NCBI GenBank assembly: GCA_036555515.1
Contig: DATBLC010000161.1
Location: 73,749 to 137,748, forward strand
Length of the DNA stretch: 64,000 nt
Direction: 5' to 3'
DNA from: DATACQ01 sp036555515
GTDB lineage: Bacteria > Desulfobacterota > Binatia > UBA9968
In this document: in pieces, positions 25,033 to 33,525 of the stretch
Layout: every line of letters starts with the position of its first letter
Numbering within the stretch: the first letter of the stretch is position 1
Made by a program: the position numbers and the translations under genes
Notes under the pieces: model-generated
Told to the model about the DNA's origin: nothing
Databases searched by the model: none
What the model saw: only the letters and a program-made list of their open reading frames with translations

Positions 25033-26010
25033 CTACGGCTGAGCCGGCTTGGCCTTTTGCGCCAGCGCCTCGAGTTCTTTCTTGATTTTTTGACTATCCG
25101 CGATGAACTGATCGATGGAGACGGCCGGCAACCAGCGAGAGTCGATGGCTTTGATGACCGCGGAATATTCCATCGCGGTGCTAAACGTGTGGCGCGCGGC
25201 GTAGTCGGCAATGACGCCGGCGCCGATGACCGCGGCGCTGACGCCGAGGCCGGCCCACAAACGTGAACGCCCCTGCATCGATGACGCCCAGCCGAGATGA
25301 CCGAAAACCAGCCCCGCCAGAAGCGCGCCGGAGCCAAACACCGAGGCGACCCAGAGCGCTGGCAGACTGGGACGGAGAAACTCCAGCCACTCGGCGGTGC
25401 CGTTGAACAAGAGCGCAACCATGATCGCGCCGCAGGCCAAGGCGAAATGTTCGGCGTAGTGAAACCGGCCGATGACTACTCTGCTCGACAACGACCACAT
25501 ACCGGCCCAGGTGAAAATTATTGACAGGGTCGTTAGCGTCTCACTCAGGCTGCGCGCGAGATTGAAGCGCTCGTAGCTGTCAAAATAATTTTCCAGGACG
25601 AGCACGACAATGACGAGGATCAAGCTCGCCAGACCGAGGCACCACGACGGCAGGCGCTGCCCGAGTCCGTCGCCCTCCACTGCCGTTGGCGCCACTCCCT
25701 GTTGGGGCTCGCAGTAACGCAGCACGGTGTGGCCGATCTGAAACGGCGCGCCGGAGACGAGCGGCAGCCTGGGCACCCGCTTGCCGCCGGGCGCATCGCG
25801 CAGGCCGTTTACACTGTCCAAGTCAGCGGCATAAAGCCGCCCGTTTTCGTCCGGGGCAACGGAGAGATGTTCGGGCGACACGAAGGGATCGTCGAGAATC
25901 ATGCGGTTCGTATAGGCGCGCCCGATGGTAACGGGCCAGACATCCACAGCGAAGCGCTCGCTGACGCGGCCCTTGGCATCGAGGACCTCGATATAACCTA
26001 GCGGCGCCAT
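25033..26010 (-). CDS. FHA-domain membrane protein
   Basis: A 325-residue protein. Residues 1-105 form an FHA domain with the conserved GR (TIGRAYTN), S-x-x-H (VSPEHLS) and N-G (SVNGL) that bind phosphothreonine. About six to seven membrane spans follow (from LASLILVIVVLVL to SAAVIGAGVIA), then a C-terminal tail of charged helix KKELEALAQKAKP. Its ATG lies inside the end of the upstream S1C protease gene (13-base overlap), so the two are translationally coupled. The pairing suggests that a phospho-signal read by FHA controls or anchors the protease at the membrane, but no kinase or phosphatase is adjacent. Confidence 0.83.
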   Translation of the reverse strand: MAPLGYIEVLDAKGRVSERFAVDVWPVTIGRAYTNRMILDDPFVSPEHLSVAPDENGRLYAADLDSVNGLRDAPGGKRVPRLPLVSGAPFQIGHTVLRYCEPQQGVAPTAVEGDGLGQRLPSWCLGLASLILVIVVLVLENYFDSYERFNLARSLSETLTTLSIIFTWAGMWSLSSRVVIGRFHYAEHFALACGAIMVALLFNGTAEWLEFLRPSLPALWVASVFGSGALLAGLVFGHLGWASSMQGRSRLWAGLGVSAAVIGAGVIADYAARHTFSTAMEYSAVIKAIDSRWLPAVSIDQFIADSQKIKKELEALAQKAKPAQP

Positions 26011-27356
26011 CGGATGTTATCCAGATAGCGGCGGGACAATGTTTCGACGTTGTTATAACTGACGCCCGAAAGGCTAAGGGTGCTCACCAGACCGGCGTTT
26101 CGGGAACCGACGGTCGCCGCCTTGAGCACGGCATCGTATAGCCCAGGCAGTTTTAGGTACTGGCGAGCACACAACGCGGCCCTGACCTTTCCGGTCGGGT
26201 TGCTTACATTTCTCGTATAACAACGATACGGCGTCACCTCCTCTTCGTTTCCCGCCATGCCTGCCTTCCCCAAAGCGAGCTGAGCCGCATAGAGCGAGTA
26301 AAAACGAATCGGGTCAAGCTCGTCGGTTGATAAAAATTGGTGAAAAAATCCGATAATGCCCGATGACTGCTGGGTGGACACGAAGAGATAGTCATCGGTG
26401 GAACAAGCATGGTTGACGGCCACGTAGGGAAGTTCCTTGCGCCTGAGCGCATCCGCCCAGCAGCGAAAGAACGGCGCCGGTTTGGTCGGCAACTCGTACG
26501 GTCCAAGCACAACACTTGGTTTTGGGTTGGCGAACATGCCGGCAAGATAGTCGGCTTGGTAGGCATGGATCTGGCGGCCCACCTCGGCAAGAAAGCTTGC
26601 CGCCGGACGGGTCTCGATCCCCTGGCTTTTTTCCACAAGCGCCTGCGCGCGCTCCGCCGGCACTAAATAGCTAATCTGCTCGCCTTCGGTCGCCACGTTG
26701 ATACCCGCCACTCGTCCGGCCTCGGTCAATGTCGGCCCGCCGCTCATTCCAGGGTTCAGCGATCCGGTAAAATGAACTTTTGGGTAAAGCGTATGCTGCA
26801 AAAGCCCGTTGTAGGTGCCCTCGACGATCGTCAGGCCGAGATCCTTGGGGTGACCTAAAGAATAAAGGCGGGTCCCCTGTTGAATGCGCGCCGGTTCAAA
26901 TTTCAGAAAACCCTTTGCCTGGACGGCGCCGCGCAGCACCGCCACATCGTAAATCACATCCACCGCCAAAACCATCGCCTGATTTGTCCGCCCTGCGGCG
27001 TCGGTGACTTCGACGCGATAACGCTCCGGCGAATGAATCAGTTTAGAAATGACGTGATAATTGGTGACAATGTGACCGCCGGCGGTGGCGAAAAATCCGG
27101 TTCCAATGGAGGCTTTGGCCGCTGAACCGATTTCGACGACTTCGATCTTGACCACTTGTTCGGAAAATTGCCGGAAGATCTCCGGCGTCGTTGCCGGGAA
27201 TGTCTGGCACCAAGCCATGCGCTGGACCGCCAGCATAAGCAGCAATCCGAACGCGAAGGCAGCGCTATAGCCGGGCTTCGACACAGGTTCAGCGCTTCGC
27301 ATGTTCAAGCGCGACGAGCGGGTGGCGCGGAATGTGGGCTGAGCGGTTAACGTCAT
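25998..27356 (-). CDS. S1C-type trypsin-like serine protease with long C-terminal domain
   Basis: A 452-residue protein with an N-terminal membrane segment (AFAFGLLLMLAVQRMAW) that probably anchors or exports it. The protease domain shows the catalytic histidine in TNYHVIS, the aspartate in VIYDVAVLRG, and the serine in GMSGGPTL, with GTGFFATAGGHIVTNYHV typical of DegP/HtrA enzymes. No PDZ domain is recognisable. The region after residue 260 is unknown. The site of action is the periplasm. The stop overlaps the FHA gene start. The CoA-transferase gene ends 17 bases upstream on the same strand, so the three may share a transcript. Confidence 0.88.
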   Translation of the reverse strand: MTLTAQPTFRATRSSRLNMRSAEPVSKPGYSAAFAFGLLLMLAVQRMAWCQTFPATTPEIFRQFSEQVVKIEVVEIGSAAKASIGTGFFATAGGHIVTNYHVISKLIHSPERYRVEVTDAAGRTNQAMVLAVDVIYDVAVLRGAVQAKGFLKFEPARIQQGTRLYSLGHPKDLGLTIVEGTYNGLLQHTLYPKVHFTGSLNPGMSGGPTLTEAGRVAGINVATEGEQISYLVPAERAQALVEKSQGIETRPAASFLAEVGRQIHAYQADYLAGMFANPKPSVVLGPYELPTKPAPFFRCWADALRRKELPYVAVNHACSTDDYLFVSTQQSSGIIGFFHQFLSTDELDPIRFYSLYAAQLALGKAGMAGNEEEVTPYRCYTRNVSNPTGKVRAALCARQYLKLPGLYDAVLKAATVGSRNAGLVSTLSLSGVSYNNVETLSRRYLDNIRWRR

Positions 27357-27372
27357 GGCAGCAAAAAAACCG

Positions 27373-28566
27373 TCACTCTCGGCTGCCTATGATCTTTTGC
27401 TCCTGGAGCCGCCGGATCGCTGCATCGCTCTTGCCCAGCTCGCGCAAGATCGCAGTGCTGTGTTCGCCCACTAGAGGCGGAGGAAGACTAGGTTGCCGCG
27501 GTTGGTTGTCGTAACGCACCGGCGGTCCGACGAGGCGCATTTTGCCGGCCACCGGGTGCTCGAGTTCTTCGATCAACTGCAGATGGGACACCTGTGGATC
27601 GGCCATCGCTTCGGCGATGGTATATAACGGCGCCGCCGGCACATCGTTCGCTTCCAGGCGCCGCAACCATTCGTCCCGGCTTCGCAACTTGAAGAGCGGT
27701 GCCAGCGTCTGTTCCAGCGCTTCGTAATTCTCGCGGCGGGCGTCTCGGCTCCTGAACTTTTCTTCGGTCGCGAGGTCCGTTCGCTCGACGGCTTGCAGCA
27801 GCGCAAGCCAGAACTTTTCCGGCACCGAGCAGTGAATCGCCAGCGGCAGATTGTCTTTGCAGACAAAGGCAAACGCGTGGGCGTTTTTCACCCGCGCCAT
27901 GCGGTTAGGGACGTTACCGGCGCGCAAGTAGCCCGCCGCGCTCTCGCCGATGAAAGAAAGTGTCGCTTGCAGCAGCGACGTATCTAACCGGCAACCGACG
28001 CCGGATTGTTGGCGCGCCAACAACGCGCCCAGAATGCCGAAACCCGCCGAAAGACCGGTAACGTAATCCGACACTGCCATCCCCATAACCTTTGGGTCGT
28101 CGGGATCGCTGAGCAGGCTAAGCAACCCGCTCATCGCCTGGCCCAGAGTATCGAATCCCGGCTTTTCCGCGCAAGGACCGCTCTGGCCGAAAGCCGATAT
28201 CGAACAATAGACCAACTTGGGATTGACTGCGCCAAGCGCATCGTAGCCGAGCCCCAAACGATCCGCAGTGCCGGGACGAAAATTTTCGACGAACACGTCC
28301 GCCTTTTTAACCACGTCCAAGCATATGTCTTTCCCTTCCGGCGATTTCAAGTCGAGCGCCAAGCTTTCTTTATTGCGATTGAGATGGGCAAAGTTGAAAC
28401 TGTAGTGCGGGTCCGGCGCAAAGTAACGATAGGGATCGCCCGTCGGCGGCGACTCAATCTTGATCACCCGCGCGCCCAGGTCGGCCAGCAGTGCCGTCGC
28501 ATACGGGCCGGTGACGAACGTCGCGCACTCGACGACGGTGATGGATTTTATGAGATCAACGGGCAT
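27373..28566 (-). CDS. Type III CoA-transferase (CaiB/BaiF family)
   Basis: A 397-residue protein with family III features: VVECATFVTGPYATALLADLGARVIKIESP near the N-terminus, NRNKESLALDLKSPEGKD, VFVENFRPGTADRLGLGYDAL, and GFDTLGQAMSGLLSL. The catalytic aspartate is expected near residue 170, and DTSLLQATLSFIGE around 190 fits the usual spacing. It moves CoA between carboxylic acids such as carnitine, succinate, formate/oxalate or aromatic acids. The neighbouring citryl-CoA lyase and amidohydrolases are orphan catabolic genes of the same lineage type. The substrate is not known. Confidence 0.9.
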   Translation of the reverse strand: MPVDLIKSITVVECATFVTGPYATALLADLGARVIKIESPPTGDPYRYFAPDPHYSFNFAHLNRNKESLALDLKSPEGKDICLDVVKKADVFVENFRPGTADRLGLGYDALGAVNPKLVYCSISAFGQSGPCAEKPGFDTLGQAMSGLLSLLSDPDDPKVMGMAVSDYVTGLSAGFGILGALLARQQSGVGCRLDTSLLQATLSFIGESAAGYLRAGNVPNRMARVKNAHAFAFVCKDNLPLAIHCSVPEKFWLALLQAVERTDLATEEKFRSRDARRENYEALEQTLAPLFKLRSRDEWLRRLEANDVPAAPLYTIAEAMADPQVSHLQLIEELEHPVAGKMRLVGPPVRYDNQPRQPSLPPPLVGEHSTAILRELGKSDAAIRRLQEQKIIGSRE

Positions 28567-28605
28567 GCGGATATTTCGTGTTCGGCCGGATACAGTGGCG
28601 TCGCC

Positions 28606-29853
28606 TCACCGCGGCGCCACCAGGATCTCATCGCGCGGGAAGTAGTCCATGATTTCAGCGCCGTTCTTGGTGACGACGAGCATGTTTTCCAATCTGGCTC
28701 CGCCTACGCGCGTCTCCCCTTCGCGTGATTCCACCGCCAGTGTCATTCCTTCTTCGAAAACTTGCGGATGATCCAGCGACCACAAACGATTGATGATCGG
28801 CATGTCGTAACCGGTGCTGGTTCCTAGGCCGATGCCGTGGCCGATTTCGCTGGCGAGGATTTCAACCTCGCTCTTGTAGCCCCACTTGGTTGCCGGTGGA
28901 AAATGTTTCGCCGCATCCGCCGTCGTCTTGCCGGGCTTGATCTCGGAGATGACCGAATCGATCCGGTCGCGTACTTCCTTATACCAGTCCTGTTCTTTGG
29001 CTGTCGGCTTTCTGCCGACGATGAAGGTCCGGTAGGTGCAGCTGCCGTAACCCATATAAGTCGCGCCGCAATAAGAGCCGTAAACCAGATCGCCGAATTG
29101 AACGACCCGGCTGGTGGCGTGGCAACCGCGGTCGAAGGTCATCGGCCCCGTGCGCCATCCTCCGGGAACGGCGGACTCCAAGCCGAGTTCGTATCCGGCC
29201 GTGGAACCGAGAGTCATCAAGTCGGTGTCTTTCATGCCGGGCTTTAAATTCTCCCAGACACGGAACCAGACGCCGTCGACCATGGCCGCGCAGGTCTTGA
29301 GACAGCTGACCTCATCTTGATTCTTGACCATGCGCGCTTCGAGCATGAGATTGCGCGTGTCGACGACATTTTTCACGCCGGCGTTGACCAATGCTTCGCG
29401 TGCCAGCCCGTCGAAGCCGCCGAGGCCAAGCTTCTCGCCCAGCAGGCCGCGTTTCTCCAGCTCCGCCTTGATCTCAGCGGCGAACGCCTTCGCTTCCACT
29501 GCGCAGGCTTCCGGTCCAGGGGAACCCGTCAGCCAGGAGCGCGCAGGCCGCCACTCCTTGATCCACGGGCACTGGTCGGGCATTTGGTGATAATAGCCGT
29601 CGTGCTCGTACATCACCGGATCGTGCTCCGCGAAGAACAGCACATAGCGGCACATCGGATAGGTAAAACCCTTGAGCGCCGTCAGATAGCGAATGTTCTG
29701 ATGATTTGCTTCGAGGATCGCGGCAACGCCGTACTTGCGCATCAGCATCTGCGCCCGCGCCGCGCGCCCGCGCCGCATGCGCTCGGGGTTCAGGCGCTCC
29801 TGCCAATCAGCCACTTCAGGACCAAAGGTCAGTTTCGGTGCGTATTGAACCAT
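28606..29853 (-). CDS. M24-fold (pita-bread) hydrolase, creatinase-like, metal ligands altered
   Basis: About 415 residues from the ATG at 29853, which has AGGAGG upstream. The fold is seen from LMRKYGVAAILEANHQNIRYLTALKGF through GHGIGLGTSTGYD (conserved histidine) and VGGARLENMLVV (conserved glutamate). The stretch that should read GD-x-V-x-x-D-x-G...GY-x-x-D-x-TRTF is instead GDLVYGSYCGATYMGYGSCTYRTF when read in two halves, so both aspartate metal ligands are replaced. Creatinases have the same loss and work without metal, so a creatinase-like or other metal-independent C-N hydrolase is the best guess. Annotation as Xaa-Pro aminopeptidase would be misleading. Confidence 0.85.
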   Translation of the reverse strand: MVQYAPKLTFGPEVADWQERLNPERMRRGRAARAQMLMRKYGVAAILEANHQNIRYLTALKGFTYPMCRYVLFFAEHDPVMYEHDGYYHQMPDQCPWIKEWRPARSWLTGSPGPEACAVEAKAFAAEIKAELEKRGLLGEKLGLGGFDGLAREALVNAGVKNVVDTRNLMLEARMVKNQDEVSCLKTCAAMVDGVWFRVWENLKPGMKDTDLMTLGSTAGYELGLESAVPGGWRTGPMTFDRGCHATSRVVQFGDLVYGSYCGATYMGYGSCTYRTFIVGRKPTAKEQDWYKEVRDRIDSVISEIKPGKTTADAAKHFPPATKWGYKSEVEILASEIGHGIGLGTSTGYDMPIINRLWSLDHPQVFEEGMTLAVESREGETRVGGARLENMLVVTKNGAEIMDYFPRDEILVAPR

Positions 29854-30039
29854 AAGACCCCTCCTGAGATTGTTTCGCGGAAGTCGCCACCTCGCTCGCA
29901 GGCGCAATCGGGCTTCCGCATTGCGAATCTATATTGAAGCCGTTGTCGCTTGCAAACGCGACAACAAGCCACGCCGGTCAACAAGACGAATGCCCTTGCA
30001 ATATTTCGGCACGCCCGGTAGAGAGCAGCTATTGATTCG

Positions 30040-30067
30040 GTTCAAGGTTCAACGTTCAAAGTTCAAA
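30040..30067. repeat. Seven-base-period GTTCAA repeat
   Basis: Four perfect-phase units of GTTCAAN (N = G, C, A, A) lie in the gap between the divergent M24 and amidohydrolase genes. A longer relative is at 32119-32181 and a two-unit trace near 60499. The unit length equals that of the GTTTCTA-type arrays, so the two may be variants of one class. Confidence 0.55.
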
Positions 30068-30152
30068 GCTAGAGACGTGCTCGCAGTGCGTGATCTCTAG
30101 CCAGGGCCGTCCCGCGGCAACAAAGAATGGCACAGTACTGAAAGAGGAACTT

Positions 30153-31238
30153 ATGCGCGTGATCGATATCGACGGCCATGTGCGCGAAGCCGATGACCTG
30201 TGGGAGCGTTATCTTGAAGCGCCGTTTCGCGCGCGCGCGCCGAAAATCGAGCAGGTCGCCAACGGGCAACTTTTGTTTCTCCTCGAAGGCAAGCGCCACC
30301 ATAGGAGGCCGGACGAATCGCCATTTCGAATAAAAGGCGACGGCTCGCCGGTCAATGAACACCGCGACCTGGCCACCGATCCCCGCGAACGGCTCAAAGA
30401 CATGGACCGTGACGGCATCGAGCGCGGCTTGCTGTTCCCTTCTGCCGGCCTTTACCTTCCTTCGGTGGAGGAAGAAGCGTATGCCGCGGCGCTCTGCCGC
30501 GCTTACAACAACTGGCTTTATGACTATTGCGGCGCGGACCGCTCACGGCTTATGGGCGTGGCGGCGGTTCCCGTGCAGGACATCGAAGCGGCGGTCGGGG
30601 AAACCCGCCGCGCGGTTGTCGAACTCAAGTTCAAGGCGGTGTTCGTTCGCCCAAATCCCGTCAAAGGCCGAACTCTGGACGATCCGTACTATGATCCGCT
30701 TTACAAAATCCTCGCGGAACTTGGCGTGCCGCTGATGGTGCACGAAGGCTCCGGCGCCTTTCTGCCGACTGCAGGCGTTGATCGCTTCGCCGGCCAATGG
30801 TTTTTTACCCATACGATTTCGCATCCCTTTGAGCAAATGCTTGCCAGCTTGAGTTTGATCTGCAAAGGCACTCTCGACCGGCATCCGGAATTGCAGGTGG
30901 CTTTCCTTGAATCCGGCGCCGGGTGGTTGCCCTACTGGCTCTGGCGCATGGACGAGCACTACGAGATTCTGCCCTTTCAAGTTCCCTGGCTGAAAATGAA
31001 ACCGAGCGACTATTTTCGCCGCCAGTGCTACACCTCGTTCGAACCGGACGAAACTCGATTGGGCGAAGTATTGAGCGCCGTAGGCGCCGAGCGCGCCTTG
31101 TTTGCATCGGACTATCCGCACTGGGATGCCAAGCTGTCGGGCTCGCCGCGGGCGGTGATGGACCGGACGGATCTCAATATCGACACCAAAAGAAAAATCA
31201 TGGGCGAAAACGCCGCTAAGCTTTTGCGGCTGGATTGA
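30153..31238 (+). CDS. Amidohydrolase 2 family TIM-barrel hydrolase/decarboxylase
   Basis: A 361-residue protein starting at the ATG at 30153 after AGAGGAAC. The metal-binding opening is DIDGHVREADDLWERYL. The later sites are PLMVHEGSG (His), a stretch FFTHTISHPFEQMLASL (His region), and ALFASDYPHWDAKL (Asp near 320). This is the ACMSD/4-oxalomesaconate hydratase-like group, which hydrolyses, hydrates or decarboxylates aromatic-derived acids. Residue patterns such as FLESGAGWLPYWLWRMDEH are typical of the large amidohydrolase 2 set in these lineages. The substrate is unknown. It is followed on the same strand by the citryl-CoA lyase gene after a repeat hairpin. Confidence 0.88.
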   Translation: MRVIDIDGHVREADDLWERYLEAPFRARAPKIEQVANGQLLFLLEGKRHHRRPDESPFRIKGDGSPVNEHRDLATDPRERLKDMDRDGIERGLLFPSAGLYLPSVEEEAYAAALCRAYNNWLYDYCGADRSRLMGVAAVPVQDIEAAVGETRRAVVELKFKAVFVRPNPVKGRTLDDPYYDPLYKILAELGVPLMVHEGSGAFLPTAGVDRFAGQWFFTHTISHPFEQMLASLSLICKGTLDRHPELQVAFLESGAGWLPYWLWRMDEHYEILPFQVPWLKMKPSDYFRRQCYTSFEPDETRLGEVLSAVGAERALFASDYPHWDAKLSGSPRAVMDRTDLNIDTKRKIMGENAAKLLRLD

Positions 31239-31245
31239 ATCAAAA

Positions 31246-31318
31246 GTTTCTAGTTCCTGGTTTCAAGTTCCTTGTTGTTGAAATCACGAACTAGAGACTG
31301 GAAACTTGAACTAGAAAC
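31246..31318. repeat. Seven-base-period repeat arranged as an inverted repeat (second copy)
   Basis: Left arm (31246-31280) has units on the GTTTCTA/GTTCCTG theme. Right arm (31285-31318) is the reverse complement (theme TAGAAAC), separated by about 5 bases, so it can form a strong stem-loop. It lies just after the amidohydrolase stop and 11 bases before the citryl-CoA lyase start. It is closely related in unit and layout to 23823-23920, about 7 kb away. Confidence 0.65.
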
Positions 31319-31329
31319 TGGAGGTAGAT

Positions 31330-32106
31330 ATGGCCGAAACCCCGAAACTCGTCTCATCGATGGGCAGGGCGGAGCTCGATAAGATTTTTGTGCGCGGCTA
31401 TGATTTAAACGAGCAGTTGCTCGGCAAAATCAGCTTTGCCCAGATGGTTTATTTGATGCTTGAAGGGCGCATGCCGAGCGCCGAAGAGGGTCGCATGATC
31501 GACAGCATGCTGATCGTGCTTGTGGACCACGGCATGACGACCGGCGCGGCGGCGGCGCGCATGACATTTCACTCGGCGCCGGAGGCGATCCAGGGCGCCG
31601 TGGCCGCCGCCATTCTTGGCGCCGGCAGCGTGCATCTCGGTTCGTCGGAGTATTGCGCCAAGATGCTGAACGACGCGCTGCCGCGGGGATCGAAAGAAAC
31701 GGATCTCGACGCGGTCGCGAAGAATACCGTGGAAAAACGCCTGGCGAACAAGCAACTCATCCCCGGCATCGGCCACGGCATCCACACCGGCGGCGATCCG
31801 CGCGCCGACCGGCTTTTTCAAATCGCCCAGGAAACGAAAGTCCATGGCCGCTACTGCGAGCTGTTAAAAAAGATCGGCAAGATCGCCGACGAGAAAGTCG
31901 GCAAGCACTTGCCGGTCAATGTTACCGGCGCCATCGCGGCGATTTCCATGGACATGGGCTTCCACTGGCAGATGTCCAAAAGCTTCGCCATTCTCGGCAG
32001 GGCCTTGGGTGGTCTGGCCCATGTCGGTGAGGAAATCCGCCGCCCCATTGCCCGGGGAATCTCGAACTTGATTCGCGACAACCTGCAATACGTGCCGGAG
32101 GAATAG
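31330..32106 (+). CDS. Citryl-CoA lyase / citrate synthase-like protein
   Basis: A 258-residue protein of the citrate synthase superfamily short type, as seen in CCL and citrate-lyase C-terminal domains. Recognisable parts are GYDLNEQLLGKISFAQMVYLM, LVDHGMTTGAAAARM, the conserved GAGSVHLGSSEYC loop and GIGHGIHTGGDPRADRL, where the histidines act in CoA-linked cleavage. The protein lacks the ~400-residue length of true citrate synthase. It probably cleaves citryl-CoA or a similar acyl-CoA into acetyl-CoA and an oxoacid. GGAGG before ATG is an excellent Shine-Dalgarno. No citryl-CoA synthetase is adjacent. Confidence 0.85.
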   Translation: MAETPKLVSSMGRAELDKIFVRGYDLNEQLLGKISFAQMVYLMLEGRMPSAEEGRMIDSMLIVLVDHGMTTGAAAARMTFHSAPEAIQGAVAAAILGAGSVHLGSSEYCAKMLNDALPRGSKETDLDAVAKNTVEKRLANKQLIPGIGHGIHTGGDPRADRLFQIAQETKVHGRYCELLKKIGKIADEKVGKHLPVNVTGAIAAISMDMGFHWQMSKSFAILGRALGGLAHVGEEIRRPIARGISNLIRDNLQYVPEE

Positions 32107-32118
32107 AACATCGAAACC

Positions 32119-32181
32119 GTTCACGGTTCAACGTTCAAAGTTCAAGGCTCTCCAGTTCAACCTTCAAAGGTCAACGGTCAA
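32119..32181. repeat. Seven-base-period GTTCAA repeat, longer copy
   Basis: Four 7-base units starting at 32119 (second to fourth GTTCAAN) run into a more degraded continuation to about 32181. It follows the lyase stop at 32106 and precedes the 26-base repeat at 32207. Same unit as 30040-30067. Confidence 0.5.
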
Positions 32182-32206
32182 TGTCTCCACTCCCAACTTA
32201 AGGCGA

Positions 32207-32232
32207 AACTTTGAACCGCGCCGAAGGCGCCA
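32207..32232 (+). repeat. 26-base exact intergenic repeat, copy A
   Basis: Positions 32207-32232 are identical to 46887-46912. The unit has the palindromic GCGCC-GAA-GGCGC at its centre, and the sequence just upstream (CAATGTC...) is also similar in both. It lies just before the ribosome binding site of the dienelactone hydrolase gene. The second copy lies before the iron-transport permease gene. Confidence 0.75.
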
Positions 32233-32247
32233 CAAGGAGGAAACCAG

Positions 32248-33045
32248 ATGCTCACACCCATCAAAATCGACAATCGAATGAACGGATTCCTTGGCAAGCC
32301 CGCCGGCGGCGGCAAACGGCCCGCGGTCATTCACCTGCACGAAAGATACGGCATCGTGCAGCACACGACAGATTTGGGCGAGAAGTTCGTCGAAGCCGGC
32401 TACGTCACCATCGTCCCCGATCTCTTCTCTCGTTTTACCGGCGACCGCGACAAGCTCGCGAAAGGCGATGACCGCTGCGATCTGGACGACGGCGAAGTGC
32501 TCAAAGATATTGACGCCGTAGTCGATTATCTGCGCGCCATTCCGGAAGTTGATAGGGGCCGGATCGCGATCTCCGGCGTCTGCCAGACCGGGCGCCAGCC
32601 GATTCTAATGGCCGCCGAGCGCGACTACATCACGGCGGTGGTCATGCTCTACGGCGCCGTCTATGACGCCGATTGGCGACCGCATCCGCAGCGCCCGGAA
32701 TCGATAGATAAGCTCATGGAACGTATGTCGTGCCCGATGGTGGCCGTCTTCGGCGAGCTCGACAACTTGATCCCGTTGCCTAACATCGTGCGCATGATCG
32801 GCGTGCTCGCCGGCGCCAAGAAAAGCTTCGACGTTCGCGTTTACGCCGACGCGCCCCACGGATTTTTAAACGACACCATGCCCGGCCGCTTTCGCGCGGA
32901 GCAGTCCGCAGCGGCCTGGAACCAGATCACGACATTTTTGGATGCCGTGTTTATCGGCAAGTACACCAAGGATCGCGTGGTTTGGCGCTTTGAGAGTGAT
33001 ACTTCGACGGATTACGATTTCACCAAGATGAAACGCTGGGAATGA
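32248..33045 (+). CDS. Dienelactone hydrolase family protein
   Basis: A 265-residue alpha/beta hydrolase. The nucleophile cysteine lies in SGVCQTGRQ (GxCxxG form) near residue 112, the aspartate is expected around ELDNLIPL, and the histidine is in DAPHGFLND. HLHERYGIVQHTTDLGEKF is the typical N-terminal region with the conserved glutamate. The enzyme hydrolyses ester or lactone bonds, as in chlorocatechol or protoanemonin breakdown, but substrates vary widely. An AGGAGG Shine-Dalgarno supports the start. It is encoded downstream of the citryl-CoA lyase on the same strand, in a region rich in amidohydrolases. Confidence 0.88.
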   Translation: MLTPIKIDNRMNGFLGKPAGGGKRPAVIHLHERYGIVQHTTDLGEKFVEAGYVTIVPDLFSRFTGDRDKLAKGDDRCDLDDGEVLKDIDAVVDYLRAIPEVDRGRIAISGVCQTGRQPILMAAERDYITAVVMLYGAVYDADWRPHPQRPESIDKLMERMSCPMVAVFGELDNLIPLPNIVRMIGVLAGAKKSFDVRVYADAPHGFLNDTMPGRFRAEQSAAAWNQITTFLDAVFIGKYTKDRVVWRFESDTSTDYDFTKMKRWE

Positions 33046-33169
33046 TCCTCGCTCCGCGAATAATCCAATTCACGGTTCTCATACTTAGCAGTCCCGGGTT
33101 GAAAGCTGAGATTTGAGTTCGTGCTACGAGCGGGTAGTGGTTCAGTCTGGGCAAGATCCCTCTCTTCGT

Positions 33170-33302
33170 CAGACTGTGTGAAAACTCTTTAGGAGCCCTT
33201 CGACCAAGCTCAGGGCGAACGGCTAAATGCTTGATTTCTAATGTCTGACATCCGTTCGTGGTGAGCCTAGTCGAACCATGAACGGAGTTTTCGCACAGTC
33301 TG
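33170..33302. mobile_element. MITE-like element with 18-base terminal inverted repeats
   Basis: A 133-base stretch bounded by CAGACTGTGTGAAAACTC (33170-33187) and its reverse complement (33285-33302), differing at one position. The interior contains the REP-like motif GCCCTTCGACCAAGCTCAGG at 33195 and a further inverted repeat TCCGTTCGTGGT / ACCATGAACGGA (33251-33262 / 33275-33286), one mismatch. No gene fits inside, so it is non-autonomous. No intact transposase is in the window, so its mover is unknown. Confidence 0.6.
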
Positions 33303-33340
33303 TCGTTCGGGATGACAATTCGCCGACCGTGTCATTTCGA

Positions 33341-33360
33341 GCCCTTCGGCTAAGCTCAGG
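33341..33360. repeat. REP-like GCCCTTCG..GCTCAGG element
   Basis: A second copy, GCCCTTCGGCTAAGCTCAGG, lies 39 bases beyond the MITE-like element. Related traces occur at 33195 (inside the element), in the inverted sense near 36235-36271, and near 39702. The GAGC/GCTC pairing makes it imperfectly palindromic. It is a dispersed intergenic class seen in many environmental genomes. Confidence 0.45.
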
Positions 33361-33525
33361 ATAAACTCCGCGAAAAATCTTTCTTGTTTTCCTGATACGC
33401 CGGCGATTTCTAAATGAACCACTACCTACCATTGCGCTTTGTCGAAATGCCGCGCGATTTGGTCTAAAATCGAGCGGGCGCGCGGAGAGTATTCTCCTGG
33501 CGCGAATACCGTATTGGGGGGAATC

